Source of the DNA: Phycisphaerales bacterium
GTDB taxonomy: Bacteria; Planctomycetota; Phycisphaerae; Phycisphaerales; UBA1924
Direction of reading: 5' to 3'
Assembly (NCBI GenBank): GCA_020845755.1
Contig: JADLFE010000046.1
Coordinates: forward strand, 186,001 to 250,000
Length of the DNA stretch: 64,000 nucleotides
In this document: positions 15,791-24,614 of the stretch, one piece after another
Layout of the letters: each line of letters opens with the position of its first letter
Numbering within the stretch: the first letter of the stretch is position 1
Notes under the pieces: generated by a model
The model's input: only the letters and a program-made list of their open reading frames with translations
Database searches by the model: none
What the model was told of the DNA's origin: nothing
Position numbers and translations under genes: made by a program

Positions 15791-16075
15791 CGCATTCTCC
15801 TGTGGCGGAGCCCGCATGCAGGTTCAAGCCCGCAGCCCCAGAGTCAAACGGGCTTGGCCGCGTCCTATTTCATCTTCAGTTCATCTCTCCCGGTTTATCC
15901 GGGCCTTCGACCGAGATCTCCTTATTCTCGAGCCCCTTCTCTCGGCACCAAGCAACGAGAGTCTCTGTGCAAGGACGTGTTTCAGCCGCAACACAGATGG
16001 GGCCATTCGCGACGGCTTGAGACGCACGCGCTCATCGCACGTTGTTTGTGCGGAATCCTGCAATCCCGCGCCCGT

Positions 16076-16990
16076 TCACGACACCCGCCCCGCGATCAGG
16101 TACGTGATGTGCGGATTGCCGCAGTGGAACGTGCCCGCCTCGATCGCCGCGATCTCCGCCGCCATCTGACGCCCGGCTTGCTCCCACAGCCCGTCAAACT
16201 CCCGTTCCTCGCCGCCACCGGCGAGAAAATACTGGCGTGTCGTCGCCTTGTCCCACACCCAGTGCCCGCGCGCGTGCCAGTCCTTCCACTGCTTGGCCTC
16301 CGCCCGTTGATGCGGTTTTTCATACGGCGGGTACATCGGTGTCGCGCGATCCGACATGTACACACGGATGTCGCGCAGCCCGAGCTCGGCCATCATCCCC
16401 GGCGCCAGGTCGCCCAGCGAGTTGAACCCGAGCCCGAGCGCGCGCTTGCCGCGTTGGAGCATCAGGTGAAAACGAAGCGTCGCCGCCACGACCTCCGTTG
16501 GGAACGAATCCGTGACGCTGCTGAAGACGCCCATGCTCGCCATGTTGCACGGCTCAATCGTCAGCACCAGTCCGCCCGGCTTGGTCACGCGCATCATCTC
16601 CCTGATCGCGCCCCTCGGGTTCTTCACATGGATCAGCACGGTCTGGCACGTCGTCAGGTCAAACGACTTGTCCGCGAATGGCAGCGACATGGCGTCGCCG
16701 AGTGCAAACTCGCAGCGATCGCCCAGCCCCGCGTCATTCATCCGCTTCGTTGCCTTGCGAACCCACTCTTCTTCGCGATCAACACCGTTGAAGCGCGTGG
16801 TGCGTGGGAGCACCCCCGCGAGCGCAAACATCCAGTGCCCCACGCCGCAGCCGACGTCGAGCACGCTCGATACCTTCTCAAAGTCGAGCCGCTCGCCCAT
16901 CAAGCGCAGAAAGTCCTCGTTCCACCAGTAATCTCGCGTCTCGTTGAAGAACTCCGCGGAGTGCGGCTGCTGCGGCTGGTTCTCGCTCAT
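16076..16990 (-). CDS. Class I SAM-dependent methyltransferase
   Basis: The 304-residue protein has the Rossmann methyltransferase motifs: motif I VLDVGCGVGHW near residues 43-53, an acidic end of strand 2 (GVDREEEW), FALGDAMSLPFADKSFDLTTCQTVLIHV for motifs II-III, and MMRVTKPGGLVLTIEP. This is the Methyltransf_11/25 type. Substrate cannot be assigned. A second, unrelated methyltransferase gene lies just upstream on the same strand, with 121 bp between stop and start. Confidence 0.88.
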   Translation of the reverse strand: MSENQPQQPHSAEFFNETRDYWWNEDFLRLMGERLDFEKVSSVLDVGCGVGHWMFALAGVLPRTTRFNGVDREEEWVRKATKRMNDAGLGDRCEFALGDAMSLPFADKSFDLTTCQTVLIHVKNPRGAIREMMRVTKPGGLVLTIEPCNMASMGVFSSVTDSFPTEVVAATLRFHLMLQRGKRALGLGFNSLGDLAPGMMAELGLRDIRVYMSDRATPMYPPYEKPHQRAEAKQWKDWHARGHWVWDKATTRQYFLAGGGEEREFDGLWEQAGRQMAAEIAAIEAGTFHCGNPHITYLIAGRVS

Positions 16991-17111
16991 GCCGCGATCC
17001 TACCACACGCGAGCGATCGGCCGGCGCGAATTCCCGAGGCCGCGCCTGCGCGAAGTGTTGAATCTCGCAGAGCGACAACACTCGCGGCGACCGTTGATCA
17101 CCATCCCCGGA

Positions 17112-17855
17112 CTATCGCACTTCGCATATGGCCAGGCGATAGCCAAGATCCATCGACTCCAACTGCAGCAAGTCGCGGTTCCGCTCCGCCCACCACCCGC
17201 TGGCAAGATCCTCGCCAAGCCTCGCCAGTCCGACGCCCGCATCGATTCTCGCAAAGCTCGACATCGCGCCACGCACCTCGGCGTCCAGATACCGCTCCGG
17301 TCGTCGCCAGTATGCACACAGAAAGCCATCGACGCAGTCGTGCGGCACGGGCGCGGGTCGAATCACCGTTGGCCCGACGACGCTTGTGAGCATGCCGGCG
17401 AGATTCTCGCTCGTCGGAAAGATCGTTCGATCGTGCGCGGCGATCTCGGGGAAGTAGTCGCGCGTCAGCCAGAACGCCGGGCTGTCCGGCACACACGTCA
17501 GCAGCACGACTCGCTTCCGCGCCACGCGTGTCATCTCGCGCAGGCCACGTTCAAAGTCCGGCCAGTGATGAACGCACAGCACCGCCATCGCCGCGTCGAC
17601 GCTCTCGGCCCCGAGCGGTATCGACTCCGCCGTGGCGCGCACGCACGGCGCCGCCCCTGACGGCCGCTGACGGATCATGACCTCGGACGGCTCAACCGCG
17701 AGCACCGTTTGCTCTGGCTCGTATGAACCGCTTCCCGCGCCGACGTTGACAACGCTGGCCGCGTCGCCGAGCGCCGCGCGGATCGCCGCCGCAATCCGCG
17801 GATCGGGCCTTCGATGCGCGGCATAACCCCGCCCGATGTTGTCGTACAACGCCAT
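17112..17855 (-). CDS. Class I SAM-dependent methyltransferase (UbiE/Methyltransf_11-like)
   Basis: The start is taken at the ATG at 17855, giving MALYDNIGRGYAAHRRPDPRI, a common opening in small-molecule methyltransferases. Motif I is degenerate but visible (VVNVGAGSGSYEP). An acidic LAVEPSEVM and GAESVDAAMAVLCVHHWPD follow. The open frame continues upstream to 18062 and would overlap the AHSA1 gene, so the shorter form is preferred. The protein is 247 residues. Substrate is unknown. Confidence 0.85.
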   Translation of the reverse strand: MALYDNIGRGYAAHRRPDPRIAAAIRAALGDAASVVNVGAGSGSYEPEQTVLAVEPSEVMIRQRPSGAAPCVRATAESIPLGAESVDAAMAVLCVHHWPDFERGLREMTRVARKRVVLLTCVPDSPAFWLTRDYFPEIAAHDRTIFPTSENLAGMLTSVVGPTVIRPAPVPHDCVDGFLCAYWRRPERYLDAEVRGAMSSFARIDAGVGLARLGEDLASGWWAERNRDLLQLESMDLGYRLAICEVR

Positions 17856-18001
17856 GCGAAGCACCTCAGCACTCAAGCCATGTGACAGCGGAGGAACCGA
17901 CAAAGTAGTCCGAACACGCCTCCGCCGTTCCCTGTCTTGCCGCAAGAGCGAGTGCACGGATCGTCCTGAGTCTGCCGACCGAGGCATCACTCTGTTCGTC
18001 T

Positions 18002-18493
18002 TCAGACAGACTGCGCGAGCAACTCGTCGAGTTGCTTGAATCCCTCCTCCATCCCCGGACACGCCCCGGACGCGACCGCGCAGTCTCGCACTTCCTTCGA
18101 GACATAGACCTGCGTGATGCGCATCGTTGTCACGCCGCCCTTGTCCGAAAATTCGTGTGTCTCAACCTGCGACCCGATTGGCTCACCGGTGCGCAGCAGC
18201 ATGACCTCGGTGTGTGTCATCCGCTCGTGCGTGATCGCTTCGGTGAACACGCCGTGCAGCGCCATCGACTGCCCCGCCTCCGCGCCGTGCCACACCAGCC
18301 TCAGCGTCCCGGCTACGCGAGCGTCACACTCGCACACCGCAATCGTCCACCCCGGCGGCGGCAGCATCCAGCGACGCATCTTGTCCGGTGTGGTCATCGC
18401 CTCCCATACCAGCCGCCGCGGCGCGTTGAACGTTCGTGTGAGAACGATGGTGGTGTCGGTGGGGGTCGTGACTTGCAGGCCCTGAGGGTTCAT
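18002..18493 (-). CDS. AHSA1/SRPBCC-domain protein, partner of the ArsR regulator
   Basis: The 163-residue protein carries the AHSA1 (activator of Hsp90 ATPase homologue 1-like) SRPBCC fold: TFNAPRRLVWEAMTTPDKMRRWM at the start, VAGTLRLVWHGAEAG, the helix-grip core strand MTHTEVMLL, and the terminal helix GMEEGFKQLDELLAQ. The ATG at 18493 begins MNPQGLQVTTP. Genes of this type commonly follow an ArsR regulator, as here, where the regulator ends 46 bp upstream. The ligand of the hydrophobic pocket is unknown. The pair is likely co-transcribed from the promoter at 18907-18934. Confidence 0.88.
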   Translation of the reverse strand: MNPQGLQVTTPTDTTIVLTRTFNAPRRLVWEAMTTPDKMRRWMLPPPGWTIAVCECDARVAGTLRLVWHGAEAGQSMALHGVFTEAITHERMTHTEVMLLRTGEPIGSQVETHEFSDKGGVTTMRITQVYVSKEVRDCAVASGACPGMEEGFKQLDELLAQSV

Positions 18494-18539
18494 GGCGTAA
18501 TCCTTGTGACGGTCGGTGACATGTCCAGCGGCACTCCGC

Positions 18540-18899
18540 TCAGCGACACCGAGCACGAGTTCGTTCCTCGGTCTTCATCTCTTCCAGCAGCGCGTCGAGC
18601 GCTTCGAATCGCGCCTCCCAGTTCTTGCGGAACTGCTCGGTCCAGAGCGTCGCCTCCTTCAGCGGCCCGGCATGCAGGCGGCACAGATGCTCCCGCCCCG
18701 CGATGCGCCGACGCACCAACCTCGCCCGCTCCAGGACCCGCACGTGCTTGGTCGCCGCGGGGAACGTCATCTTCAGCGGCGAGGCAAGTTCGCTCAGGTT
18801 CCGCTCCCCGCCCGAGAGCTGGCGGATGATCGCACGCCGGGCCGGATGGGCCAGGGCGTGGAAGACGAGGTCAAGCCGGGAGGAGCGATCAAGTACCAT
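18540..18899 (-). CDS. ArsR-family winged-helix transcriptional regulator
   Basis: This 119-residue regulator opens LVFHALAHPARRAIIRQLSGGERNLSELASPLKMTFPAATKHVRVLERARLVRRR, a standard ArsR/HTH_20 winged helix with LS-ELA and the recognition helix. The wing (IAGREHLCRL) and a C-terminal dimerisation helix follow. No cysteine metal-sensing motif such as ELCVCDL is present, so it is probably not a metal sensor. The ATG at 18899 lies inside a 10-bp palindrome and only eight bases from the -10 box, so the mRNA should be leaderless or nearly so. Autoregulation at that palindrome is likely (inference). Confidence 0.92.
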   Translation of the reverse strand: MVLDRSSRLDLVFHALAHPARRAIIRQLSGGERNLSELASPLKMTFPAATKHVRVLERARLVRRRIAGREHLCRLHAGPLKEATLWTEQFRKNWEARFEALDALLEEMKTEERTRARCR

Positions 18900-18934
18900 A
18901 TGGTTTACTATACCAAATGGGTTAACGACGTCAA
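18895..18934 (-). promoter_or_regulatory. Promoter and likely ArsR operator at the regulator's start codon
   Basis: On the minus strand TTGACG (18934-18929) and TATAGT (18912-18907) are separated by 16 bp, a good housekeeping-type promoter. Transcription should begin close to the ATG (18899-18897), with no room for a ribosome binding site. The perfect palindrome ACCATATGGT (18895-18904) covers the start codon. TGGT-N7-ACCA (18901-18915) overlaps the -10 box. Both are candidate operators. Confidence 0.75.
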
Positions 18935-19116
18935 GCGTGGACCGGATGTGGCGGACGGGGCCTCAGCCGCCTTTGAGCACTTGAATCTCCGAAACGGAAG
19001 TGGAGTAGGATGTGTTGAAGGACCGAGGAATCCGAGAAACTCAGGATCCGAACCACTCGCCCATCGGCGGCCCGCGTGGCTCAGCGATGCCGTGATCGTC
19101 AAGGGAGATTCAACTC

Positions 19117-19719
19117 ATGCGAGCGACTCCAACGCAGACCCCTCAATCCGCGTCAGAGCGACGAGCCGCGGAAGCGGCGCTGCGCGTGCTCATCAGCGAC
19201 GTCGCGCCCGCACACGCACGACTCATCAACTCACTGCGTCGCATGCTGCGAAAGCGCCTGCAAAGCGCGCACGAACTGGTGTATGAATACCGCGGCTGGT
19301 TCGTCATCAGTTTCTCACCGAGCGAGCACGGCTACCAGGGCGTCCTGGCCATCCGCGCCAGCCCCGACGGCGTGAAGTTCTACTTCAACCGCGGCAAGGA
19401 CCTCCCCGACCCCGAGAAACTGCTGAAAGGCTCTGGCGGCCTCGTCCGCTTCATCGATATCAAGAGTGCATCCGACCTCGCCCGCCCCGCGATCGCGCGC
19501 CTGATCGACCTGGCCCTCGTGCGCAATGACGTGCCCTTCGCGCTCATGGGCCGCGGATCGGTCATCATTCGTTCGACATCAGCCAATGAATCAGCCCCCA
19601 CGAAGAAGCCGTCGCGCGGGAAGACAGTGGCATTGCCCAAGAAGCCCGTGTCGGCCAAGAGTTCGGCGCTCGCCAAGAAGTCGAGAGCGCGCCAATCGCA
19701 CCAGCGCCGTCGCCCCTGA
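19117..19719 (+). CDS. DUF1801-like protein with a Lys/Arg/Ser-rich tail
   Basis: The 200-residue protein has a YdhG/DUF1801-like core. It begins with helical AHARLINSLRRMLRKRLQSAHELVYEY. A strand pair follows (GWFVISFSPSEHGYQGVLAIRASPDGVKFYF), then the motif GKDLPDPEKLLKGSGGLVRFIDI typical of the family. From about residue 155 it becomes a basic tail rich in K, R, S and A, reminiscent of DNA-binding tails. GGGAG before the ATG supports the start. The family is of unknown function. Binding to nucleic acid by the tail is only an inference. Confidence 0.6.
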   Translation: MRATPTQTPQSASERRAAEAALRVLISDVAPAHARLINSLRRMLRKRLQSAHELVYEYRGWFVISFSPSEHGYQGVLAIRASPDGVKFYFNRGKDLPDPEKLLKGSGGLVRFIDIKSASDLARPAIARLIDLALVRNDVPFALMGRGSVIIRSTSANESAPTKKPSRGKTVALPKKPVSAKSSALAKKSRARQSHQRRRP

Positions 19720-19918
19720 CGCGAGCGAAGCGTGAAAAATAATCAGGGTGACAGTACGCCAGTTGAACTTTTCCGAGCGGGCGTTAGGGCGTGGGAGACA
19801 TCGGCACGAAGGGCCATCGAAGCGATTTGAGCATCGGCGTGCCGGGTCAGGCTCGGCCGCCAAGAGGCGACAACCTGCGGAACTCACGCTTGGGGTGAGC
19901 CCGCGGCGACCGCCTACG

Positions 19919-21163
19919 TCACCCCTTGAACCTCTCAAACGCCGTTCCGTTGAACTTGTAGACGCCGTGCTCGTGGGTGCCGAGCCACAACACGCCTTCG
20001 TTGTCCTGGTAGATGGAGTACAGCGTCACGATTACATCGCCATCCTTGATCTGATACTGGGTCGTGCGGGTCCCATCGTAACGCCAGACACCCGAGCGAA
20101 GCGTCGCCAGCCACAGGTCGCCGTTCTTGTCCTTGACCGATGACATGAAGAGTGCGGGGTGGTCCTTCGTGGGGTCCGCTGGACGGATGATGCCTGGCTC
20201 CTTCCGGGCACTCAGCGTCGTGTTGGCTTGACCGGCCGGGGCGTTTTGGACAGGCGGCTGGATATCGAAACGGTTCCGTGTGTTGCTGAACCAGAACTTG
20301 CCGTCCCTGTCCTCGGCGATTGAGCGGAGGCCGAAGCTGTCGTCTTCGTCAAAGCCGAGTTCGGTCTTGGGGGCCCATGCAAAGGTCGTTCCATCGAACC
20401 GGCATACGCCGAGCACATGCGTGCCGAACCACACACATCCTTCGCTGTCCTTGAAAATGATGTAGACGTCATACGGATTGAAGGTCATTCTCGGAAACTG
20501 GGATCGTGGGTACCGGGCAATATGGCCTTCGCCCGGCTCGGTCTTGGGGAACGTCAGGCGGTGCAGGGATGTGCCGTCGTAACGGTACACCACACCCTCA
20601 TCCTGCCAGCCCGTGAACCACAGGTCATCTGGCCCCAACTTCCAGCCGCTCGCGTCGGTGTCGACCGCAGCGAGCGGGCGAAACGCGTGGCCGTCGAATC
20701 GGCTTACGCCGCCGTCGCTCTTGACGAAGATGTTTCCCGAACGATCCTCTTGGATGCTCCGAATGCGGTTGCCGCAGAGGCCGTGCGTTGTGGTGAAGTG
20801 GACAATGGTCTTGCCGTCGAACCGATAGAGACCTTGCCCGTCGCTGCCGAACCAGTAGGTCTTGTTCTTGGCCTGAAAGACAGCGAAGATGCAATTGTCG
20901 AGCGCTGCAACGGTGTCGCCGGTTGCAGTCGGGGACTCTTGGTTGAGCCGGTCACGCTGGTGACCAGTCCTGGAGGTCGTGTCGGAATTCTGCCGTGCGC
21001 AGCAAGGTAATGGCGCTCCGAGAGAGACGGCAATGAACACGAGCTTGAGTCCCGGGGCTTGTCGCAGCAGACGGAACAGCAAGGTCAGCCTCCTCACACG
21101 GTGGGCCGCTACCCAGATCAGGTAACGCGCTGGCAGCCACGAATGAGTATTGGTGCTCGCCAT
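19919..21163 (-). CDS. Beta-propeller protein of the two-component-regulator propeller (Reg_prop) type
   Basis: The sequence is built of repeated propeller blades in which a variant of G-x-(L/G)-(Y/C/V)-R-F-(D)-G-(T/K) recurs (GLYRFDGKT, GVSRFDGHA, GVVYRYDGT, GVCRFDGTT, GVWRYDGT, GVYKFNGT). Each is preceded by a D-x-x-G-x-(L/V/I)-W-(F/L) strand. These are Reg_prop repeats, about seven in total. A hydrophobic segment near residues 38-54 followed by CC suggests export, possibly as a lipoprotein. The true start may be downstream of the ATG at 21163, since that first stretch is Arg-rich. No kinase or DNA-binding domain is attached, so it may be a stand-alone sensor or surface domain. Confidence 0.75.
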   Translation of the reverse strand: MASTNTHSWLPARYLIWVAAHRVRRLTLLFRLLRQAPGLKLVFIAVSLGAPLPCCARQNSDTTSRTGHQRDRLNQESPTATGDTVAALDNCIFAVFQAKNKTYWFGSDGQGLYRFDGKTIVHFTTTHGLCGNRIRSIQEDRSGNIFVKSDGGVSRFDGHAFRPLAAVDTDASGWKLGPDDLWFTGWQDEGVVYRYDGTSLHRLTFPKTEPGEGHIARYPRSQFPRMTFNPYDVYIIFKDSEGCVWFGTHVLGVCRFDGTTFAWAPKTELGFDEDDSFGLRSIAEDRDGKFWFSNTRNRFDIQPPVQNAPAGQANTTLSARKEPGIIRPADPTKDHPALFMSSVKDKNGDLWLATLRSGVWRYDGTRTTQYQIKDGDVIVTLYSIYQDNEGVLWLGTHEHGVYKFNGTAFERFKG

Positions 21164-21299
21164 CGTACAGGCGAACAGCCGCGATCAGTTCTCCAGTTGT
21201 TTCAAAGCCGGCCGACCGTCCCGGGTTGCGAGGATGAGTTTGAACGACGGCGCTCAAACCGAGGGAGCAGGCACTACCGAGGAGATCAGGCGAATCGAA

Positions 21300-21373
21300 T
21301 CAGGGTGACAGGATTTGAACCTGCGGCCTTCTGGACCCAAACCAGACGCTCTACCAAGCTGAGCTACACCCTG
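21300..21373 (-). tRNA. tRNA-Pro(UGG)
   Basis: The minus strand folds into a full cloverleaf. The acceptor CAGGGTG pairs with CACCCTG, the D arm is GCTC...GAGC, and the anticodon stem TCTGG/CCAGA encloses a TTTGGGT loop, giving anticodon TGG. The T arm is GCAGG-TTCAAAT-CCTGT. The C1-G72 pair and A73 discriminator match bacterial tRNA-Pro identity. CCA is not encoded. Confidence 0.95.
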
Positions 21374-21610
21374 GACATCCAACTGTAGGAGTCCGCCCGC
21401 GCCCAAGCGCCCGCCAACTCGCGGCCACCCCGCGTACGCGCGGCTCCCGCCGCCCGCCGATGCACTCACCCCGTCCCTCGAAGGCCGCGCTTGCGCCTGC
21501 CCAATCCGCGGCACATCCTCTTCTTCCCTCGGGCTCAAAGTCCGCCGCCAACTCCCCGCCCCGCCCGCCGGTATCCTGCTCCCGCGTGAACGCCACGCGG
21601 GAGGTGCGCT

Positions 21611-22573
21611 GTGAGCGAAATCCTGGTCTGCGGCATCAGCGTCGTCGACGCCATCGCTCGCCCCATCGACGCCTTCCCCGCCCCTGGCGGCCTGCGCCTC
21701 TTCGATTCCCTTAACTGGTCCACCGGCGGCTGCGCCGTCAACTGCTCCATCGCCATGGCCCGCCTCGGAACCCCGCCGCGACTCGTCACACGCGTCGGTG
21801 CCGATTTCCTCGGCGATTTCGTGATCAGCGAACTCTCTCGCCATGGTGTCGACACCTCCGGCGTCGTGCGCGACGCGAGCAAACCCACCTCGTTCTCCTT
21901 CGTCGCGGTCCCGACGGGCGGCGAGCGATCGTTCATCCACACAAAGGGCGCCAGCGACACGCTCCGCGAGTCCGACGTGCCCGACTCGCTCCTCCGCGCC
22001 TCGCGATTCGTCTTCGTCACCGGGGCCATGCTCATGAACTCGCTCGACGGCGAGCCCACCGCGCGCCTCTTCGCCCGCGCCAAGGCTGCCGGCGCATTCA
22101 CGCTCCTCGACACCGTCTACGTCGAAGGTCTGGATCGCGACCAGTGGCGTCGTCGCATCGAGCCCGCGCTCCGCCATGTCGATTACTTCATTCCCTCCGA
22201 GGCCGAGGCCCGCGCGATCGCGGGAACCCCCGACCCCTCCGCGGCCGCCCGCGAGTTCCGCTCCCTCGGCGCGCAAAGCGTCGTCGTCAAGCTCGGCGCA
22301 CGCGGCGTGCTCTGCCTCGACTCTGCGGGAATCGAGACCATCGTTCCGGCCGTCAAGGTCGATCATGTGGTTGACGCCACGGGCGCGGGTGACTGCTGGA
22401 GCGCCGGCTTCATCGCGGGCCTGTCCCGCGGGCGATCGTTCACCGATGCGGCCCGAATCGGCAACGCCGTCGCCGCCCTGAGCGTGCAGGCAGCGGGCGC
22501 GACCGCGGGACTCGAGGACCCAGAACGGCTGTCGCGGGTATTCAGCGGCGATACCCGAGTGGATGTTCGATGA
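21611..22573 (+). CDS. PfkB-family carbohydrate kinase
   Basis: The GTG at 21611 starts a 320-residue ribokinase-fold protein. It has the N-terminal GG motif (NWSTGGCAVNCSIAMARLG), a FIHTKGAS substrate loop, and the C-terminal PfkB signature DATGAGDCWSAGFIAGL with its catalytic Asp. The family phosphorylates sugars or nucleosides using ATP. The specific substrate is unclear. Its last 32 bases overlap the convergent UbiA-like gene. It stands apart from the sugar operons in this window. Confidence 0.9.
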   Translation: MSEILVCGISVVDAIARPIDAFPAPGGLRLFDSLNWSTGGCAVNCSIAMARLGTPPRLVTRVGADFLGDFVISELSRHGVDTSGVVRDASKPTSFSFVAVPTGGERSFIHTKGASDTLRESDVPDSLLRASRFVFVTGAMLMNSLDGEPTARLFARAKAAGAFTLLDTVYVEGLDRDQWRRRIEPALRHVDYFIPSEAEARAIAGTPDPSAAAREFRSLGAQSVVVKLGARGVLCLDSAGIETIVPAVKVDHVVDATGAGDCWSAGFIAGLSRGRSFTDAARIGNAVAALSVQAAGATAGLEDPERLSRVFSGDTRVDVR

Positions 22574-23516
22574 GTGAATAGGCCTCGCGGAGCACGCTCA
22601 TGGAGAGGTAGCCGGCGAGGGCGACGGCGCCGATGATGATGGCCTCGGCGCGGAGGCCCGCGCCGAGGAGCCAAGCGGCACCGTAGAGCGGCATCCAAAG
22701 CGCGGAATAGCGGGGGAGTTTCTCGGCCATACGCGGACCGATGCCCAGGCCCATGGCGCGGCGAGCGACGAGGCCTGCCATCACGAGTGCCAAGGCCGCG
22801 ATGACGCCGGGAGTCCATGGCTCCATCGCGCGGGGCCAGAGGGTGTGTGCCTGTCGCCAACCGAACCAAGCGAGGCCTACTGAAAGCAGGACCCATCCGA
22901 CGGCGCACGAAGTAAGTGCTCGCACCGAGGCACGCGGCGGCTTGCGCGACCAGAGGTGCGCGAGGGCGGCGACGAGCGTTGTCTGCGTGAGGATGACCCA
23001 GACGGGGATTACGAAGGCGAGGCGTGACGCGGGGATGAACATGTGGACGGCAAAGATGCATCCCAAGGCGACGAAGCCGAAGGCGGGCACGAACTTCGCA
23101 GCGCCGTTAAAGATGAGGATTGCGGCGGCGAGGATGGCGTTGAGCATGACGGCGCGGTTATCGATGAGGGCGGCGCCGACGAAACTCGCCAGGAGGGTGC
23201 CGGTGGCGCTGGCAACGGCGGTTTGCTCGGTGAGCAGGCCGCGGGCCAGCGGCCGATCCGGACGGAGGAGACGGTCGCGTCGTCGATCAAGGATGTCGTT
23301 GAGGGTGGCTCCGAAGCCAAAGAGCGAGACTGCGTTCAGGCCGGCCGCGAGGAGGAGCAACCAGAGCGGGCGGGTGGCGAGATCGAGATGCATGGGTTCG
23401 TTGGGCGTGCCACGCACCCAAAGGACGACGAACCACGCGTTGGCGACGACAGCAAACGCGGACGAAACGCGTGTCAGGCGCAGGACGGGGGCGATGCGTT
23501 CGAGGAACCGCTGCAC
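22542..23516 (-). CDS. UbiA-type prenyltransferase membrane protein
   Basis: This polytopic membrane protein has the first UbiA motif as NDILDRRRDRLLRPDRPLARG (the family's N-D-x-x-D-x-x-x-D region, which binds prenyl diphosphate through Mg2+). Some eight hydrophobic helices follow. The second aspartate motif, normally D-x-x-x-D, is not obvious. The GTG at 23516 is preferred as start because the first membrane helix follows naturally. An alternative ATG at 23588 would overlap the ribH start codon on the other strand. UbiA enzymes attach isoprenoid chains to aromatic or sugar acceptors; the acceptor here is unknown. The 3' end overlaps the kinase gene by 32 bp. Confidence 0.75.
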   Translation of the reverse strand: MQRFLERIAPVLRLTRVSSAFAVVANAWFVVLWVRGTPNEPMHLDLATRPLWLLLLAAGLNAVSLFGFGATLNDILDRRRDRLLRPDRPLARGLLTEQTAVASATGTLLASFVGAALIDNRAVMLNAILAAAILIFNGAAKFVPAFGFVALGCIFAVHMFIPASRLAFVIPVWVILTQTTLVAALAHLWSRKPPRASVRALTSCAVGWVLLSVGLAWFGWRQAHTLWPRAMEPWTPGVIAALALVMAGLVARRAMGLGIGPRMAEKLPRYSALWMPLYGAAWLLGAGLRAEAIIIGAVALAGYLSMSVLREAYSLIEHPLGYRR

Positions 23517-23586
23517 ATGGGGATGGTACGGAGGGTCGGCACGGGCCGAGCGATTCGGCGTTGGTGGGGGTCTACCATCGTGACCC

Positions 23587-24162
23587 ATGCGAAAAGCGAG
23601 AGAAAAGGCCGGAGACAGGGGTACGGCGTCCGGACCGGCCCGGGTGTTGGTGGCGACAAGCCGGTACAACGCGAGCGTGACTGACGCGATGCTGGAGGGG
23701 GCCATCGAGGCGTACACGGACCGATTCGGCGCGGGCGAGTCGCTGGAAATCGTCGGCGTGTCTGGAGCGTTCGAACTGACCGCGGCGGCGAGGGCGGCGG
23801 CGGCGAGCGGGCGATACGACGGCGTCGTGGCGCTCGGGTGCATCATCCGTGGCGAGACAGCTCATGATCAGTACATCGCGCACGCCGTGGCGCAGGGCCT
23901 GACCGGCGTGACCGTCAGTTCGGGGATGCCTGTCGCGTTCGGCGTGCTGACGGTGAACAGCGCGGTGCAGGCGAGGGCGCGTGCGGGCGGGAAGAAGGGG
24001 AACAAGGGCCGCGAGGCGATGGAAGCGCTGCTGGACACGATCGAGGTTGTGCGGGTGATCGAGACGGGCGAGGATTCCAACGAGGTTGCTGCTCGCGGGC
24101 GGGTGATTCCCGACAAAGCGGCCGGGCGCGGCAAGGGTGGCGGCGCGAAGGGGAATCGCTGA
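23587..24162 (+). CDS. ribH: 6,7-dimethyl-8-ribityllumazine synthase
   Basis: RibH makes lumazine from 5-amino-6-ribitylaminouracil and dihydroxybutanone phosphate, the penultimate riboflavin step. Recognisable motifs are VGVSGAFELTAAA, the substrate loop VALGCIIRGETAHDQYI with the catalytic His, and PVAFGVLTVNSAVQA, which in the family ends in a residue of the active site. At 191 residues it is longer than most (about 155) because of a C-terminal extension rich in R, K and G. It overlaps nusB by one base (TGATG), the usual ribH-nusB arrangement. Confidence 0.95.
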   Translation: MRKAREKAGDRGTASGPARVLVATSRYNASVTDAMLEGAIEAYTDRFGAGESLEIVGVSGAFELTAAARAAAASGRYDGVVALGCIIRGETAHDQYIAHAVAQGLTGVTVSSGMPVAFGVLTVNSAVQARARAGGKKGNKGREAMEALLDTIEVVRVIETGEDSNEVAARGRVIPDKAAGRGKGGGAKGNR

Positions 24163-24611
24163 TGGCCACGCCGCGTGATATCCGTAAATTGGCGTTCCAA
24201 CTCCTGTTCCAACTCGACGCCGGCGCGACCGACGAAGCGATCTTGGCGACGACGGCGCCGGAACTCGAAGGACTGCCGGAGAAGGATCGGTACAAGGCGG
24301 CGGACATGGCCAAGGCGGCGTTTGACGCGCGTGCGGCGGCCGACAAGGAGATGGTGGAGTTGGCGCCGCAGTGGCCTGCGCACCGCATGGCGGCGGTAGA
24401 TCGAGCGATTCTCCGTTTGGCGCACTTTGAGATCTCGTCCGGGCGCACACCGCCCAAGGTTGCGGTGAACGAGGCGGTGGAGCTGGCCAAGGAATTCAGC
24501 ACGGAACGATCGCCGGCGTTCGTCAATGCGCTGCTCGACAAGGTGCTCAAGCGTGTGCTCCCGTCGCGCGTGGAAACCCCGGTGGAAGGGACCTCGCCGG
24601 AGCAGGCATAA
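24162..24611 (+). CDS. nusB: Transcription antitermination factor NusB
   Basis: The 149-residue protein has the NusB all-helical pattern: RKLAFQLLFQLDAG at the start, AVDRAILRLAHFEI centrally, and VAVNEAVELAKEFSTERSPAFVNALLDKVLK at the end. NusB with NusE (S10) binds boxA RNA and promotes antitermination in rRNA operons. The start codon shares a base with the ribH stop, so translation is likely coupled. ftsY starts 3 bp after it. Confidence 0.95.
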   Translation: MATPRDIRKLAFQLLFQLDAGATDEAILATTAPELEGLPEKDRYKAADMAKAAFDARAAADKEMVELAPQWPAHRMAAVDRAILRLAHFEISSGRTPPKVAVNEAVELAKEFSTERSPAFVNALLDKVLKRVLPSRVETPVEGTSPEQA

Positions 24612-24614
24612 CAC

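Noticed and set aside
15116-17389. Very long plus-strand frame (757 residues) over the RG-rich and methyltransferase genes
   Set aside because: It is opposite three minus-strand genes, two of which have clear methyltransferase motifs. Its sequence is low-complexity H/R/P-rich.
21300-21373. tRNA-Pro as an integration site of a genomic island
   Set aside because: No integrase and no repeat of the tRNA 3' end were seen on either side.
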